From: Novosphingobium pokkalii
GTDB lineage: Bacteria > Pseudomonadota > Alphaproteobacteria > Sphingomonadales > Sphingomonadaceae
Assembly (NCBI RefSeq): GCF_014652855.1
Contig: NZ_BMZP01000007.1
Location: forward strand, 62,001 to 126,000
Direction: 5' to 3'
DNA length: 64,000 nucleotides
A program made the translations under genes and the position numbers. The number at the start of each line of letters is the position of its first letter. Positions within the stretch are counted from its first letter, which is position 1. Below the pieces are notes generated by a model, which made no database searches, was not told the origin of the DNA, and saw nothing but the letters and a program-made list of their open reading frames with translations. Shown one piece after another: positions 1-9,628 of the stretch.

Positions 1-1147
1 CGGCCTGGCTTGTTGCAGGCGCCGGGCTGGCGGCGCGGTCCAGCGCGCTCATCCGGCCATCCTCGAATGCCTTTTCCAGTGTCAGCGGATCGGCCAGGTC
101 AGCCGCAGCGGGAACCCAGGTGCGCGGGTGCGGCGCGGCCAGCGGCTCCCCGCCGCGATAATCGCCGGTGAACGCGGTCGGCTGGCCGGCGCTGCCGGCC
201 CAGCGATAGAACCGGTGTGCCCCGATCGTGCCGATGAAGGCCAGCTTGTCGGCCCACAGCGGATGGACCGCGCTGGTGTGATAGTGCGTGGCCAGGCCCA
301 CCGGGGCAAAGACATTGCCGGCCAGGGCATCGGCGGCAACGCGGCGCGCGCGGTCCCAGAACTGCTGCACCGGGCGGCGGGCCATGGCGCCGTCGCAGGC
401 AAAGCTGAACTGGCAGCCGGGCCGTTCCGACCCCTGGAACACCACGCCGCAGACGGTCTTGGGAAAGGCGGGATGGGCCACGCGGTTGAGCACGACCTGG
501 GCCACCGCGCGCTGGCCGGCGTCCGGTTCGGATGCTGCCTCGTAGTAGATCGCGGTGGTCAGGCATTGCAGCGCGCGCCAGCGGTCTTCCCCGCTGCCTG
601 TGGCAAACAGCGGGCGCGCCGCCGGATTGCGTCCCCATGCGGCAAGGCCGGATGCGTCGTCGGCATCGCTGCGGATTGCGGCGACCTGGCGGTCCCAGGC
701 CCGCGCGGCATCGCCGGGCGCGACCAGGCCGCTGTCCTGCGCGGAAACATAATAGAACGCCGAGCCGGGAAAGCTTTCGCCGGCGCGTTCGAACGGTTGC
801 AGCGCGCCGTCGCGATCGTGCGCGGCGGCGGCATCGATCCCGGGCGATCCCCAGCCGATCGCGCCCAGCACCACGCCAATCGCCCCGATCGCGGCAATCC
901 CGGCGCTCCGTTCGGCCAAGCGCGAAGGCGCGCGATGCTGGTGGCGCCACGAGGTCATGTCGCGGCGGCGGATGCGCGCGGTGAAATCGCGCGGGCGCAC
1001 CGATGGTAGCGTCAAGGCCTGGAGCAGCGCCGCGTCGGTCTGCCGGCGTTCCGCCATGGCCACGCGCTCGGCCGCGTCCGGCGGCGGCAGCAGCGCCTCG
1101 GGCGGCAGGGTGGGCGTGGCGCCGGGAAAGGGAATCGGGTCTGGCAT
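1..1147 (-). CDS. SleB-type cell wall hydrolase, C-terminus beyond window
   Basis: The protein reads leftwards from the ATG at 1147 and stays open through position 1, so the C-terminus is missing. Residues about 57-80 form one hydrophobic segment after a basic stretch, so the protein is probably membrane-anchored with the enzyme domain in the periplasm. The centre carries the SleB/Hydrolase_2 signature: LTTAIYYEAASEP followed by VAQVVLNRVAHP and a SFACDGAM segment. In this family the conserved glutamate (E of YYEAASE) is part of the lytic transglycosylase-like active site acting on peptidoglycan. It is transcribed away from the B12 operon. The family call is firm, the physiological role less so. 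Confidence 0.85.
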   Translation of the reverse strand, partial: MPDPIPFPGATPTLPPEALLPPPDAAERVAMAERRQTDAALLQALTLPSVRPRDFTARIRRRDMTSWRHQHRAPSRLAERSAGIAAIGAIGVVLGAIGWGSPGIDAAAAHDRDGALQPFERAGESFPGSAFYYVSAQDSGLVAPGDAARAWDRQVAAIRSDADDASGLAAWGRNPAARPLFATGSGEDRWRALQCLTTAIYYEAASEPDAGQRAVAQVVLNRVAHPAFPKTVCGVVFQGSERPGCQFSFACDGAMARRPVQQFWDRARRVAADALAGNVFAPVGLATHYHTSAVHPLWADKLAFIGTIGAHRFYRWAGSAGQPTAFTGDYRGGEPLAAPHPRTWVPAAADLADPLTLEKAFEDGRMSALDRAASPAPATSQA

Positions 1148-1312
1148 CGGGTGAGGGGCCTGGTCGGGCAATGGTGCCTTAGTCGCAGCAGGGCAATCCT
1201 GCACGGCGGGAATTGTCCTCGTCCCGATAAGGCACAGGCTGCTGCGGTTTGGTTAATCGCCGCTGCGGGCTTGCCCCTTGGTACAGGGGGCGCTATCGGC
1301 CCTGCCTGACGC

Positions 1313-1480
1313 CACCGGTGCCCGTTTCGCGCGGGCTAAGAGGGAAGCCGGAACCAACCGGCGCTGCCCCCGCAACTGTTTCCGGACGAGCGCCGCGCCC
1401 TTGTGCGCCACTGGTCCGCCACGGGCTGGGAAGGCCGGCGTGTCGCGATGACTCCGGATGAGCCAGGAAACCTGCCGGTG
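1313..1480 (+). promoter_or_regulatory. Cobalamin (AdoCbl) riboswitch upstream of btuB
   Basis: The 458-bp gap between the hydrolase and btuB holds the conserved blocks of a cobalamin riboswitch in order: CGGTGCCCG, AAGAGGGAAGCCGG, GCTGCCCCCGCAACTGT, a CCACTGG block, GGGAAGGCCGG, and the B12-box-like GATGACTCCGGATGAGCCAGG ending in ACCTGCCGG. This class binds adenosylcobalamin and shuts off B12 uptake or synthesis genes. Its place 125 bp before btuB fits control of the four-gene operon. How it switches (translation or termination) cannot be told, but no U-tract terminator is visible before btuB. Confidence 0.93.
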
Positions 1481-1605
1481 TGTGGTCGTTCCGCGGCCGG
1501 GCGGGGTGTACCGGGCGCAAGCGTGACGAGCTTTCCGCCAAGGCCCGGCGGACCCTCGCGCCATGGACGGCAAGACTGTCCAAGGGCCGGGAGGAACACA
1601 AAACC

Positions 1606-3522
1606 ATGAAGACCTCGCTTGTCGCGCTGGCCGCTGCCCTTGTCATGCCGATTGCCGTGGCGCTGCCCGCTTATGCCGATGAAGCCGGCCCAGTTGCCGA
1701 TGGTGCCGCCGATGGCGCCCCGATCACGGTGCTCGCCACCGGCAGCGACCGGGCGCTGGACCAGACCGGCCAGGCCATCACCGTGCTGCCCCTCCAGACG
1801 ATCGAGGCGGTGCAGGGCGTGGATCTCACCCGCGTGCTCGACCGCGTGCCGGGCCTGACCTGGTCGCGCACCGGCGGCCTGGGCGCGCAGACCGCCGTGC
1901 GCCTGCGCGGCGGGGAAGGACAGCATACCCTGGTGCTGGTCGATGGCGTGCGCGTGGAAGATCCCTCGGCGCCGTCGGGCGGGTTCGATTTCGGCACGCT
2001 GACCAGCAGCGGGATCGAACGCATCGAGGTGCTGCGCGGCTCCAACTCGGTGGTCTGGGGCAGCTCGGCGATCGGTGGCGTTATTGCCGTCACCACGCGC
2101 GAGATCGATGGCGTCGAAGCCTCGGCCGAAGCCGGTTCGCGCCGCAGCTATGATGCCGATGCCGTCGCGGGCGTGAAGCGCGAGGCTTATGCGTTCTCGC
2201 TCAACGGTGGCTATGCCACCACCGATGGCGTCTCGGCAGCGGCCAGCGGCACGGAGCGTGACGGCTATGACCAGTGGCACGTGGGCGGCAAGGGGCGCCT
2301 CAATCTCACCGACACGCTCTCGCTGGTCGCCACCGCGCGCTATGCCGATGGCAAGACCCAGATCGATGGCTATGACGCGGATTTCAATTTCACCGATACC
2401 CCGGAATACACCATCACCCGGCAGTTCTTCGGCCGCGCCGGGCTGCACTATGCCGGCAGCGCGCTGACGCTCGACGCGGGCTATGCGCTGTCCGACACCC
2501 GCCGCCGCTATTACACCGGCGGCGCCGACGACACGTTCGAATATGGCTACAACGGCCGCAGCGAGCGCGCGGAACTGATCGGCCGCTATGCCCTGCCGGC
2601 GAACCTGGCGCTCGATTTCGGGGCGGACCGGGAATGGACGCGGTTCGACAGCACGTTCGACGCGCGCCAGACCGCGCATCTCACCAGCGGCCACGCCATG
2701 CTCGGCTGGTATACCGCCAAGGCCAGCCTTGCCGCCGGCGTGCGCTATGACGAACAGAGCCAGTTCGGCGGCAATGTCAGCCTGGGGGCCAATGGCACGG
2801 TGGAAGTGGTGCGCGGGCTGCGCCTCAACGCCAGCTATGGCGAAGGCTTCCGCGCGCCCACGCTCTATCAGTTGCTTTCGCCCGACTATGGCAACCGCAA
2901 TCTCGATCCCGAGCGCAGCCGCAGCTACGATCTGGGCCTGGTCTATACCAGCGCCGATGGCACGTTCCACGCGGGGGCCACGCTGTTCCGCCGCGATACG
3001 CGCAACCTGATTGCCTATGTCTCGTGCTTCATGGTCGAAAGCGCGCTGTGCGAAGGCCATGCCTATGGCGTCTATGACAATGTCGGCAAGGCGCGCGCGC
3101 AGGGCGTGGAGCTGGACGTGGGTGCCGCGCTCAGCCCGCGCGTGAAAGGCACGATCGCCTATGCCTATACCGAAGCGACCGACCGCACGCCCGGCGCCGC
3201 CACGTTCGGCAACGATCTGGCCCGCCGCCCGCGCCATGCCCTGACCACCTCGCTCGACTGGACCACGCCCTGGGCCGGCCTGGCGCTGGCGGCCGACGTG
3301 CGCTTCCAGTCGGAAACCTTTGACAACGCGGCCAATACGCTCAAGCTGGAAGGCGGTAGCGTCACCACGCTGCGCGCCAGCCTGCCGGTGCTTCAGGCTT
3401 CGGGCCATGGGGTCGAGCTGTTCGGCCGCGTGGAAAACGTGTTCGACCGGCCGCTGGTGACGGCAGCGGGCTATGGCGCGCTGGGTCGTTCCGTGTTCGG
3501 CGGGGTTCGCCTGCGTTACTGA
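1606..3522 (+). CDS. btuB: TonB-dependent vitamin B12 receptor BtuB
   Basis: This is the outer-membrane cobalamin transporter, 638 residues, close to the 600-650 usual for BtuB. The start at 1606 follows GGGAGGAACA and gives a clean signal peptide (residues 1-24, ending AYA before DEAG). Longer in-frame extensions to 1480 run into the riboswitch and are rejected. A TonB-box-like ITVLAT lies at residues 40-45, followed by the plug domain (LDRVPGLTWSRTGG, VRLRGGEGQHTLVLVDGVR, IERIEVLRGSNSVVWGSSAIGGVI) and a beta barrel ending in an aromatic-terminated strand (VRLRY). The riboswitch upstream and btuFCD downstream make cobalamin the substrate. Confidence 0.94.
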   Translation: MKTSLVALAAALVMPIAVALPAYADEAGPVADGAADGAPITVLATGSDRALDQTGQAITVLPLQTIEAVQGVDLTRVLDRVPGLTWSRTGGLGAQTAVRLRGGEGQHTLVLVDGVRVEDPSAPSGGFDFGTLTSSGIERIEVLRGSNSVVWGSSAIGGVIAVTTREIDGVEASAEAGSRRSYDADAVAGVKREAYAFSLNGGYATTDGVSAAASGTERDGYDQWHVGGKGRLNLTDTLSLVATARYADGKTQIDGYDADFNFTDTPEYTITRQFFGRAGLHYAGSALTLDAGYALSDTRRRYYTGGADDTFEYGYNGRSERAELIGRYALPANLALDFGADREWTRFDSTFDARQTAHLTSGHAMLGWYTAKASLAAGVRYDEQSQFGGNVSLGANGTVEVVRGLRLNASYGEGFRAPTLYQLLSPDYGNRNLDPERSRSYDLGLVYTSADGTFHAGATLFRRDTRNLIAYVSCFMVESALCEGHAYGVYDNVGKARAQGVELDVGAALSPRVKGTIAYAYTEATDRTPGAATFGNDLARRPRHALTTSLDWTTPWAGLALAADVRFQSETFDNAANTLKLEGGSVTTLRASLPVLQASGHGVELFGRVENVFDRPLVTAAGYGALGRSVFGGVRLRY

Positions 3523-3558
3523 TGGCGCCGTGGCGCCGGCAAGAGGAATGACCGTGAC

Positions 3559-4476
3559 GTGATCGTGGTGCCCCGCCCGTTTCCCTGGCGTCTCGCGCGT
3601 CGCTGCCGGCTGCTGCTGGCGGCGGCCGCGATCGTCGGGCTGGCGGGCTGTGCCCAGGTCTCACCGGGGGAGCAGGCCGGCAGGCGCGCCGATCGTCTGC
3701 CCCGGATCGTCTCGCTCAATCCGTGCAGCGATGCGATCCTGGCCGAGGTCGCCGATCCGGCACAGATCGCCGCGCTGTCGTTCTATAGCCGCGATCCGGC
3801 GCAGACCTCGATGGACGTGGACCTGGCGCGCCGCTTCGCGACGACCGATGGCGCGGTGGAGAGCGTGCTGGCGCTGCATCCCGATCTGGTGGTGACTAGC
3901 ACTTATGCCGATCCGGCCACGGTGCGGGCACTGCGCGGGCTGGGCCTGCGCGTGGAAACCGTGGGCATTGCCGCCTCGCTCGATGCAGCGCGGGACCAGG
4001 TGCGCGATGTGGCTGCCTGGGCTGGCCAGCCTGCGCGCGGCGCGGCGCTGCTGGCCCGGATCGACCGCGCCGTGGCCGATGCCGCGCCGCCGCACGGGCA
4101 GCCGCCCATTCCGGCCGTGCTGTGGGAGCCGGGCGGGCTGGTGCCCGGCCGCCAGACGCTGGTGGCCGATCTGATGACCCGCGCCGGCTTTGCCAATTTC
4201 AGTGCCCAGCGCGGGTTGGGGCAGTCCGAGCGCCTGCCGCTCGAACGCATGCTGGCCGATCCGCCGCGCCTGATCCTGGCCGTGGCGGACAAGGTCGGGC
4301 CGGAGGGCGACCGGCTGCTGTTCCATCCCGCGCTGGCTGCGCTCACGCAGACCCGGCGTGCGGCGATTTCGCCCAACCTGATCTATTGCGGCGGCCCCAC
4401 CATCCCGCGCTTCCTGGCGCGGCTGGTGGCGGTGCGCCGCCAACTCGAAAGCCCTGCGTTGGACCAGCCGCAATGA
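3559..4476 (+). CDS. btuF: Cobalamin ABC transporter substrate-binding lipoprotein BtuF
   Basis: Periplasmic binding protein of the class III (helical backbone) type that hands B12 to BtuCD. The GTG start gives a 30-residue signal with a lipobox (GLAG before Cys31), so the mature protein is probably a lipoprotein. After it come PRIVSLNPCSDAILAEV and LHPDLVVTSTY, typical of BtuF/FhuD-like proteins. It lies 36 bp after btuB, and its stop overlaps the btuC start. A four-codon frame (ATG at 3548, stop 3560-3562) ends on the GTG start codon and could couple translation. The exact start is the weak point, since GTGs at 3565 and 3568 are also possible. Confidence 0.88.
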   Translation: MIVVPRPFPWRLARRCRLLLAAAAIVGLAGCAQVSPGEQAGRRADRLPRIVSLNPCSDAILAEVADPAQIAALSFYSRDPAQTSMDVDLARRFATTDGAVESVLALHPDLVVTSTYADPATVRALRGLGLRVETVGIAASLDAARDQVRDVAAWAGQPARGAALLARIDRAVADAAPPHGQPPIPAVLWEPGGLVPGRQTLVADLMTRAGFANFSAQRGLGQSERLPLERMLADPPRLILAVADKVGPEGDRLLFHPALAALTQTRRAAISPNLIYCGGPTIPRFLARLVAVRRQLESPALDQPQ

Positions 4477-5456
4477 ACCGCGCCACTCTTCCGCTCGTGC
4501 TCGGCGCCTTGCTGCTCGTGCTGTTTCCGCTGTGCCTGCTGGCGGGGCAGGTGTGGATCAACCCGTTCGATCCGGCCGGGGCCAATGCCACGGTGATCCT
4601 GGCGCAACTGCGCCTGCCGCGCGCGGTGCTGGCGGTGGTCGTCGGCGCGGGCCTGGGGGCGGCGGGCGCGGCGATGCAGGGCTATCTGCGCAATCCGCTG
4701 GCCGATCCCGGCCTGTTTGGCGTGGCGCCCTTGGCCGCGCTGGGCGCGGTGCTCTCGCTGTTTGCCGGCTATGCGGTGCAGCCTTTCGTGCTGCCGGCGA
4801 TGGCGCTGGCCGGGGCGGCGGGGGGCATGGTCCTGCTCGCGCTGATCGCCTCTGGCCCGCGCACCGGCCTGGCCGGCGGGGTGGCGCTGTTCACCCTGGC
4901 GGGGATGATGCTGTCGAGCCTGGCCGGCGCGCTCACCAGCCTGGCGATCAGCCTGGCGCCCAATCCCTTTGCCCTGACCGAGATCGTCACCTGGCTGATG
5001 GGCGCGCTGACCGATCGCAGTTGGCACGACGTGGCGCTCGCCGCGCCGCTCACCGCGCTGGGCCTGGCCGTGCTGTGGCGCGCCGGGCCGGCGCTCGATG
5101 CGCTCACGCTGGGCGAACTGGCGGCGCGCTCGATGGGGCTCGATCCGGCGACCTTGCGCTGGATGATGGTTGTCGGCGTCGGCTTGGTGGTGGGGGCTGG
5201 CGTGGCGGCGGCGGGGGTGATCGGTTTTGTCGGGCTGATGGTGCCGCATATCGTGCGCCCGTTCACGGATCGTCGCCCCTCCAGCCTGCTGCTGCCCAGT
5301 GCGCTGGCCGGCGCGCTGTTGCTGCTGCTGGCCGATGCGCTGTGCCGTTGCCTGCCGCTGGCCGGTGGCGAACTGCGGCTGGGTATTGCGCTCAGCCTGC
5401 TGGGCGCGCCGTTCTTCCTCCACCTCCTGCTGCGCCTGCGGCGCGGCCTGGCCTGA
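4473..5456 (+). CDS. btuC: Cobalamin ABC transporter permease BtuC
   Basis: Inner-membrane permease of the FecCD/BtuC family, 327 residues, with about ten hydrophobic segments. Family hallmarks are RLPRAVLAVVVGAGLGAAGAAMQGYLRNPLADPGLFGV near residues 45-80, and the cytoplasmic L-loop region with GFVGLMVPHIVRPF in the last third, which contacts the ATPase. The ATG sits inside the btuF stop (ATGA overlap), showing translational coupling. As in other BtuCD systems it would act as a homodimer with BtuD. Substrate assignment rests on the operon and riboswitch, because heme and siderophore permeases share the fold. Confidence 0.92.
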   Translation: MNRATLPLVLGALLLVLFPLCLLAGQVWINPFDPAGANATVILAQLRLPRAVLAVVVGAGLGAAGAAMQGYLRNPLADPGLFGVAPLAALGAVLSLFAGYAVQPFVLPAMALAGAAGGMVLLALIASGPRTGLAGGVALFTLAGMMLSSLAGALTSLAISLAPNPFALTEIVTWLMGALTDRSWHDVALAAPLTALGLAVLWRAGPALDALTLGELAARSMGLDPATLRWMMVVGVGLVVGAGVAAAGVIGFVGLMVPHIVRPFTDRRPSSLLLPSALAGALLLLLADALCRCLPLAGGELRLGIALSLLGAPFFLHLLLRLRRGLA

Positions 5457-5468
5457 AAGGGGCCGCGC

Positions 5469-6206
5469 ATGGATCTGGTTGCCGATGCCGTCACCGTGGT
5501 GGGCCGCCTGCGCGAAGTGCGCGCCGGGCTCGCGCCCGGGCGCCTGACCGTGATCTGCGGCCCCAACGGCGCGGGCAAGTCCACGCTGCTCTCCGCGCTC
5601 GCCGGGCTGGTGGAGCCCGATGGCGGGCGGGTGTGCCTGGGCCAGCATCGCCTGGCCGAACTGACCGCGCGCGAGCGGGCGATTGCCATCGGCTATCTGC
5701 CCCAGGCGGGCGAAGTGGCGTGGAACGTGACGGTGGAAACGCTGGTGCGGCTTGGCCGCCTGCCGCACCGCACCCCGGCGCGGGTCGATGCCGCCGCCAC
5801 CATGGCCGCGCTCGACGCGCTCGATCTCAATGCCCTGGCTGCCCGCGAAGTGGGCACGCTCTCGGGCGGCGAACGCGCCCGCGCGCTGCTGGCCCGCGTC
5901 CTGGCCGGGCAGCCGCGCTGGATCCTGGCCGATGAACCGCTGGCCGCGCTCGACCTGGCGCACCAGCAGGCGCTGCTCGCCCATTTCCGCCGCCTGGCGG
6001 GGCAGGGCGTGGGCGTGGTGGTGGTGGTTCACGATCTGGCGCTGGCGATGAACCATGCCGATCACGTGATCGTGCTCGATCGCGGCACCGTGGCCGCCAA
6101 TGGCCCGCCGCATGTGGCCTTGGCGGAAGAGGTGCTGTCGGGCGTCTGGGGTGTCAATGCGCGCTGGGTGGGCGATGGCCGCACCCGCGCGCTTGCGATC
6201 GGCTGA
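5469..6206 (+). CDS. btuD: Cobalamin ABC transporter ATPase BtuD
   Basis: ATP-binding subunit, 245 residues, 12 bp after btuC. Walker A is GPNGAGKST at residues 31-39, the ABC signature LSGGE at 131-135, Walker B ILADEP with D155/E156, and the switch histidine lies in VVHDLAL. The Q-loop is in YLPQAGEV. The N-terminal strand before Walker A is short, so the protein is slightly smaller than E. coli BtuD. It closes the B12 operon, with a 113-bp gap to uvrA that carries uvrA's own SOS box. Confidence 0.92.
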   Translation: MDLVADAVTVVGRLREVRAGLAPGRLTVICGPNGAGKSTLLSALAGLVEPDGGRVCLGQHRLAELTARERAIAIGYLPQAGEVAWNVTVETLVRLGRLPHRTPARVDAAATMAALDALDLNALAAREVGTLSGGERARALLARVLAGQPRWILADEPLAALDLAHQQALLAHFRRLAGQGVGVVVVVHDLALAMNHADHVIVLDRGTVAANGPPHVALAEEVLSGVWGVNARWVGDGRTRALAIG

Positions 6207-6294
6207 TCGGCTTCCCACATTCCGGATCTGTCTTCCCTGCCCACCAAGCCATCTTGCAGCGCACTTGCTGCGCTGCCACAGGCTTGCGTGAATC

Positions 6295-6309
6295 GAACAA
6301 ATCTGGAAC
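6295..6309 (+). promoter_or_regulatory. LexA (SOS) box of uvrA
   Basis: GAAC-N7-GAAC, which is the alphaproteobacterial SOS operator GTTC-N7-GTTC read on the other strand, with both half-sites exact. It ends 10 bp before the uvrA ATG at 6320. The same motif precedes recA and uvrD in this window, which argues against chance. Confidence 0.82.
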
Positions 6310-6319
6310 ACCGCCCGTC

Positions 6320-9295
6320 ATGTCGACCGCTCCTTCTCGTGCGCCCAGTGCCGCTCGCTCTGCGCTGACCACCCTTTCCGTGCGTGGTGCGCGCGAACAC
6401 AACCTCAAGGGCATCGACGTCGATCTGCCGCGCGACAGCCTGGTGGTGATCACCGGCCTGTCCGGCTCGGGCAAGTCCAGCCTGGCGTTCGACACGATCT
6501 ATGCCGAAGGGCAGCGGCGCTATGTCGAATCGCTTTCGGCCTATGCGCGCCAGTTCCTGGAAATGATGCAGAAGCCCGATGTGGAGCACATCGACGGCCT
6601 CTCGCCCGCCATTTCCATCGAACAGAAGACCACCAGCCGCAACCCGCGCTCCACCGTGGCGACGGTGACGGAAATCTATGACTACATGCGCCTGCTCTGG
6701 GCGCGGGTGGGAATTCCCTATTCGCCGGCCACCGGCCTGCCGATCAGCGCGCAGACCGTCAGCCAGATGGTCGATCGCGTGATGGCCCTGCCCGAGGGGA
6801 CGCGCGCCTATCTGCTCGCCCCCGTGGTGCGCGGCCGCAAGGGCGAATACCGCAAGGAACTGGCCGAGTGGCAGAAGGCGGGCTACACCCGGGTGCGGAT
6901 CGATGGCGAGCTCTATTCCATCGAGGATGCCCCGGCGCTCGACAAGAAGTACAAGCACGACATCGAAGTCGTGGTCGACCGCATCGCCGTGAAGGACGGC
7001 ATCCAGACGCGGCTGGCCGACAGTTTCGAGCAGGCGCTCAAGCTCGCCGATGGCCTGGTCTATATCGACCTGGCGGACACGACCGTGGCCGAATTGAACG
7101 GCGAAGCGGCGCCGGAAAAGCCCAAGAAGGGCAGCGCCGCCAAAAGCGCAAAGGGGGGGCAGCTCAAGGGCGCCGGCCTGCCCGACAACCGCATCGTCTT
7201 TTCCGAGAAGTTCGCTTGCCCGGTCTCCGGCTTCACGCTCGACGCGCTCGAACCGCGCCTGTTTTCGTTCAACGCGCCGCAGGGCGCCTGCCCGGCCTGT
7301 GACGGGCTGGGCGAAAAGCTGCTGTTCGATCCGCAACTGGTCGTGCCCAACGAGCACCTCAGCCTCAAGCAGGGGGCCATCGTGCCTTGGGCCAAGTCGA
7401 ACCCGCCCAGCCCCTATTACATGCAGGTTCTGGCGAGCCTCGCCGACCATTTCGGCTTCAGCCTCGATACCCCGTGGGACAAGCTGCCGGGTGAAGTGAA
7501 GATCGTGATCCTTCACGGCACGGCGGGCAAGGCTGTGCCCTTGACCTTCATCGACGGCAAGAAGAGCTACACCGTCTCCAAGGCCTTCGAGGGCGTGATC
7601 GGCAACCTCAATCGCCGCATGCTGCAAACCGAAAGCGCCTGGATGCGCGAGGAACTGGGCAAGTTCCAGACCGCGCAGCCCTGCGAAACCTGCAACGGCG
7701 CGCGGTTGAAGCCCGAGGCGCTGAGCGTGAAAGTGGCCGGCAACGACATTTCCGCCACCACGCGCCTGTCGGTCAGCGATGCGCTGGAATGGTTCGCCAC
7801 GCTCGATGGCAAGCTGACCAGCCAGCAGAGCCAGATCGCCAAGGCCATCCTCAAGGAAATCAACGAGCGGCTGGGCTTCCTCAACAACGTCGGGCTGGAT
7901 TACCTCAACCTCGACCGCACTTCGGGCACGCTCTCGGGCGGGGAGTCGCAGCGCATTCGCCTGGCCAGCCAGATCGGCTCGGGCCTGTCGGGCGTGCTCT
8001 ACGTGCTCGACGAACCCTCGATCGGGTTGCACCAGCGCGACAATGACCGTCTGCTCGAAACCCTGAAGCGCCTGCGCGACCTCGGCAACACCGTGATCGT
8101 GGTGGAGCACGACGAAGACGCGATCCGCGCGGCGGACTGGATCGTCGATCTCGGGCCGGGCGCGGGCGTGCATGGCGGGGACATCGTCGCCCAGGGCACG
8201 CTGGAAGACATTCTCGGCAACGAGAACAGCCTCACCGGCCAATACCTCACCGGCGCGCGCCGCATCGAAGTGCCCAAGAAGCGCCGCAAGGGCAACGGCA
8301 AGAGCCTGGTGGTCGAAGGCGCGCGGGCCAACAATCTCAAGAACGTGACCGCCAAGATCCCGCTCGGCACGTTCTGCTGCGTCACCGGCGTGTCCGGCTC
8401 GGGCAAGTCGAGCCTGACCATCGACACGCTCCAGGCCGGTGCGTCGCGCGTGCTCAACGGCGCGCGCGTGGTGGCGGGCGCCCATGATGCGATCAAGGGC
8501 CTGGAGCATTGCGACAAGGTGATCGAGATCGACCAGTCGCCGATCGGCCGCACCCCGCGCTCCAACCCGGCCACCTACACCGGTTCGTTCACCCTGATCC
8601 GTGACTGGTTCGCGGGCCTGCCGGAAGCGCAGGCGCGTGGCTACAAGGCCGGGCGGTTCAGCTTCAACGTCAAGGGCGGCCGCTGCGAAGCCTGCCAGGG
8701 CGATGGCCTGATCAAGATCGAGATGCACTTCCTGCCCGACGTCTACGTGACGTGCGAGGAATGCGGCGGCAAGCGCTACAACCGCGAAACGCTCGAAGTG
8801 AAGTTCAAGGGCCACTCGATTGCCGACGTGCTCGACATGACGATCGAGGACGCGGTGGAGTTCTTCAAGGCCGTGCCCCCGATCCGCGAGCGCATGGCGA
8901 TGCTGAACGAAGTGGGGCTGGGCTATGTCAAAGTCGGCCAGCAGGCCACCACGCTATCGGGCGGCGAAGCCCAGCGCGTGAAACTGGCCAAGGAACTGGC
9001 CCGCCGCTCCACCGGCAAGACGCTCTACATCCTGGATGAACCCACCACCGGCCTGCACTTTGAAGACGTGCGCAAGCTCCTGGAAGTGCTCCACCGCCTG
9101 GTGGAACAGGGCAACAGCGTGGTGGTGATTGAACACAACCTCGACGTGATCAAGACCGCCGACTGGATCATCGACATGGGCCCCGAAGGCGGCGTGCGCG
9201 GCGGGGAAGTGGTCGCCGAAGGCACCCCGGAACAAGTGGCCAAGAACAAGGCCAGCTTCACAGGGCAATATCTGGCGCCGCTGCTGAAGCGGTAA
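6320..9295 (+). CDS. uvrA: Excinuclease ABC subunit A (UvrA)
   Basis: Damage-recognition ATPase of nucleotide excision repair, 991 residues (family about 940-990). Start 6320 was chosen because the SOS box ends 10 bp upstream and the N-terminal core [10 protein letters not shown] begins near residue 20; the in-frame extension to 6254 would overlap the operator. Two ABC modules are visible: Walker A motifs GLSGSGKSS and GVSGSGKSS, signatures LSGGESQR and LSGGEAQR, and zinc-binding CPAC/CETC and CEAC/CEEC pairs. A lysine/alanine-rich insert lies near residues 265-280. SOS control is inferred from the operator. Confidence 0.97.
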   Translation: MSTAPSRAPSAARSALTTLSVRGAREHNLKGIDVDLPRDSLVVITGLSGSGKSSLAFDTIYAEGQRRYVESLSAYARQFLEMMQKPDVEHIDGLSPAISIEQKTTSRNPRSTVATVTEIYDYMRLLWARVGIPYSPATGLPISAQTVSQMVDRVMALPEGTRAYLLAPVVRGRKGEYRKELAEWQKAGYTRVRIDGELYSIEDAPALDKKYKHDIEVVVDRIAVKDGIQTRLADSFEQALKLADGLVYIDLADTTVAELNGEAAPEKPKKGSAAKSAKGGQLKGAGLPDNRIVFSEKFACPVSGFTLDALEPRLFSFNAPQGACPACDGLGEKLLFDPQLVVPNEHLSLKQGAIVPWAKSNPPSPYYMQVLASLADHFGFSLDTPWDKLPGEVKIVILHGTAGKAVPLTFIDGKKSYTVSKAFEGVIGNLNRRMLQTESAWMREELGKFQTAQPCETCNGARLKPEALSVKVAGNDISATTRLSVSDALEWFATLDGKLTSQQSQIAKAILKEINERLGFLNNVGLDYLNLDRTSGTLSGGESQRIRLASQIGSGLSGVLYVLDEPSIGLHQRDNDRLLETLKRLRDLGNTVIVVEHDEDAIRAADWIVDLGPGAGVHGGDIVAQGTLEDILGNENSLTGQYLTGARRIEVPKKRRKGNGKSLVVEGARANNLKNVTAKIPLGTFCCVTGVSGSGKSSLTIDTLQAGASRVLNGARVVAGAHDAIKGLEHCDKVIEIDQSPIGRTPRSNPATYTGSFTLIRDWFAGLPEAQARGYKAGRFSFNVKGGRCEACQGDGLIKIEMHFLPDVYVTCEECGGKRYNRETLEVKFKGHSIADVLDMTIEDAVEFFKAVPPIRERMAMLNEVGLGYVKVGQQATTLSGGEAQRVKLAKELARRSTGKTLYILDEPTTGLHFEDVRKLLEVLHRLVEQGNSVVVIEHNLDVIKTADWIIDMGPEGGVRGGEVVAEGTPEQVAKNKASFTGQYLAPLLKR

Positions 9296-9303
9296 GGTCG
9301 AAA

Positions 9304-9359
9304 CTCCTCCCCGGCACGGGGAGGGGGACCGCCCGCGAAGCGGGTGGTGGAGGGGTGGC
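9304..9359 (+). repeat. REP-like dispersed repeat, left copy flanking the EcsC islet
   Basis: Two short palindromes in a row (CCCCGGCACGGGG and CCGCCCGCGAAGCGGG) followed by TGGTGGAGGGGTGG. A near-identical copy in inverted orientation lies at 10859-10912, and the two differ mainly in the loop bases. The pair brackets the AT-rich EcsC-like gene. As it follows the uvrA stop directly, it may also serve as a transcript-end hairpin. Confidence 0.75.
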
Positions 9360-9563
9360 GCTGTCCAGAACGTCGCTCGCTTAGCGGCTCTACGTATGGG
9401 GTAGGCTAGCGGTGGCGCGAATGGGTTTACGACCGTTGAGCCTCCGTGCTCATAAACGTGAGGTGGTAAGCTTGATGGCGTATGGTGTACGACGCGCCTT
9501 ATCTGAGGCGCGGGCGATGATATGGGGCTGCTGTCTCTTAAATGACCCCTGCTTTCTCTATGC

Positions 9564-9592
9564 TAGACGGATGCACGAAATTATGTTATATT
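9564..9592 (+). promoter_or_regulatory. Possible promoter of the EcsC-like gene
   Basis: TAGACG and TATATT are separated by 17 bp in an AT-rich leader, 37 bp before the ATG at 9629. The -10 is good and the -35 weak. The rest of 9360-9628 shows no convincing gene. Confidence 0.35.
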
Positions 9593-9628
9593 CTCGATAG
9601 TTGTATTTTAATCGGGAGTGTAGGGGCA

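Noticed and set aside
6062..8815. 917-codon frame on the minus strand opposite uvrA
   Set aside because: Pure antisense shadow: His/Arg/Gly-rich, no motifs, opposite a full-length uvrA.
9532..9541. CTGTCTCTTA resembling an IS50/Tn5 end
   Set aside because: Only ten bases match, no inverted partner and no transposase; treated as chance.
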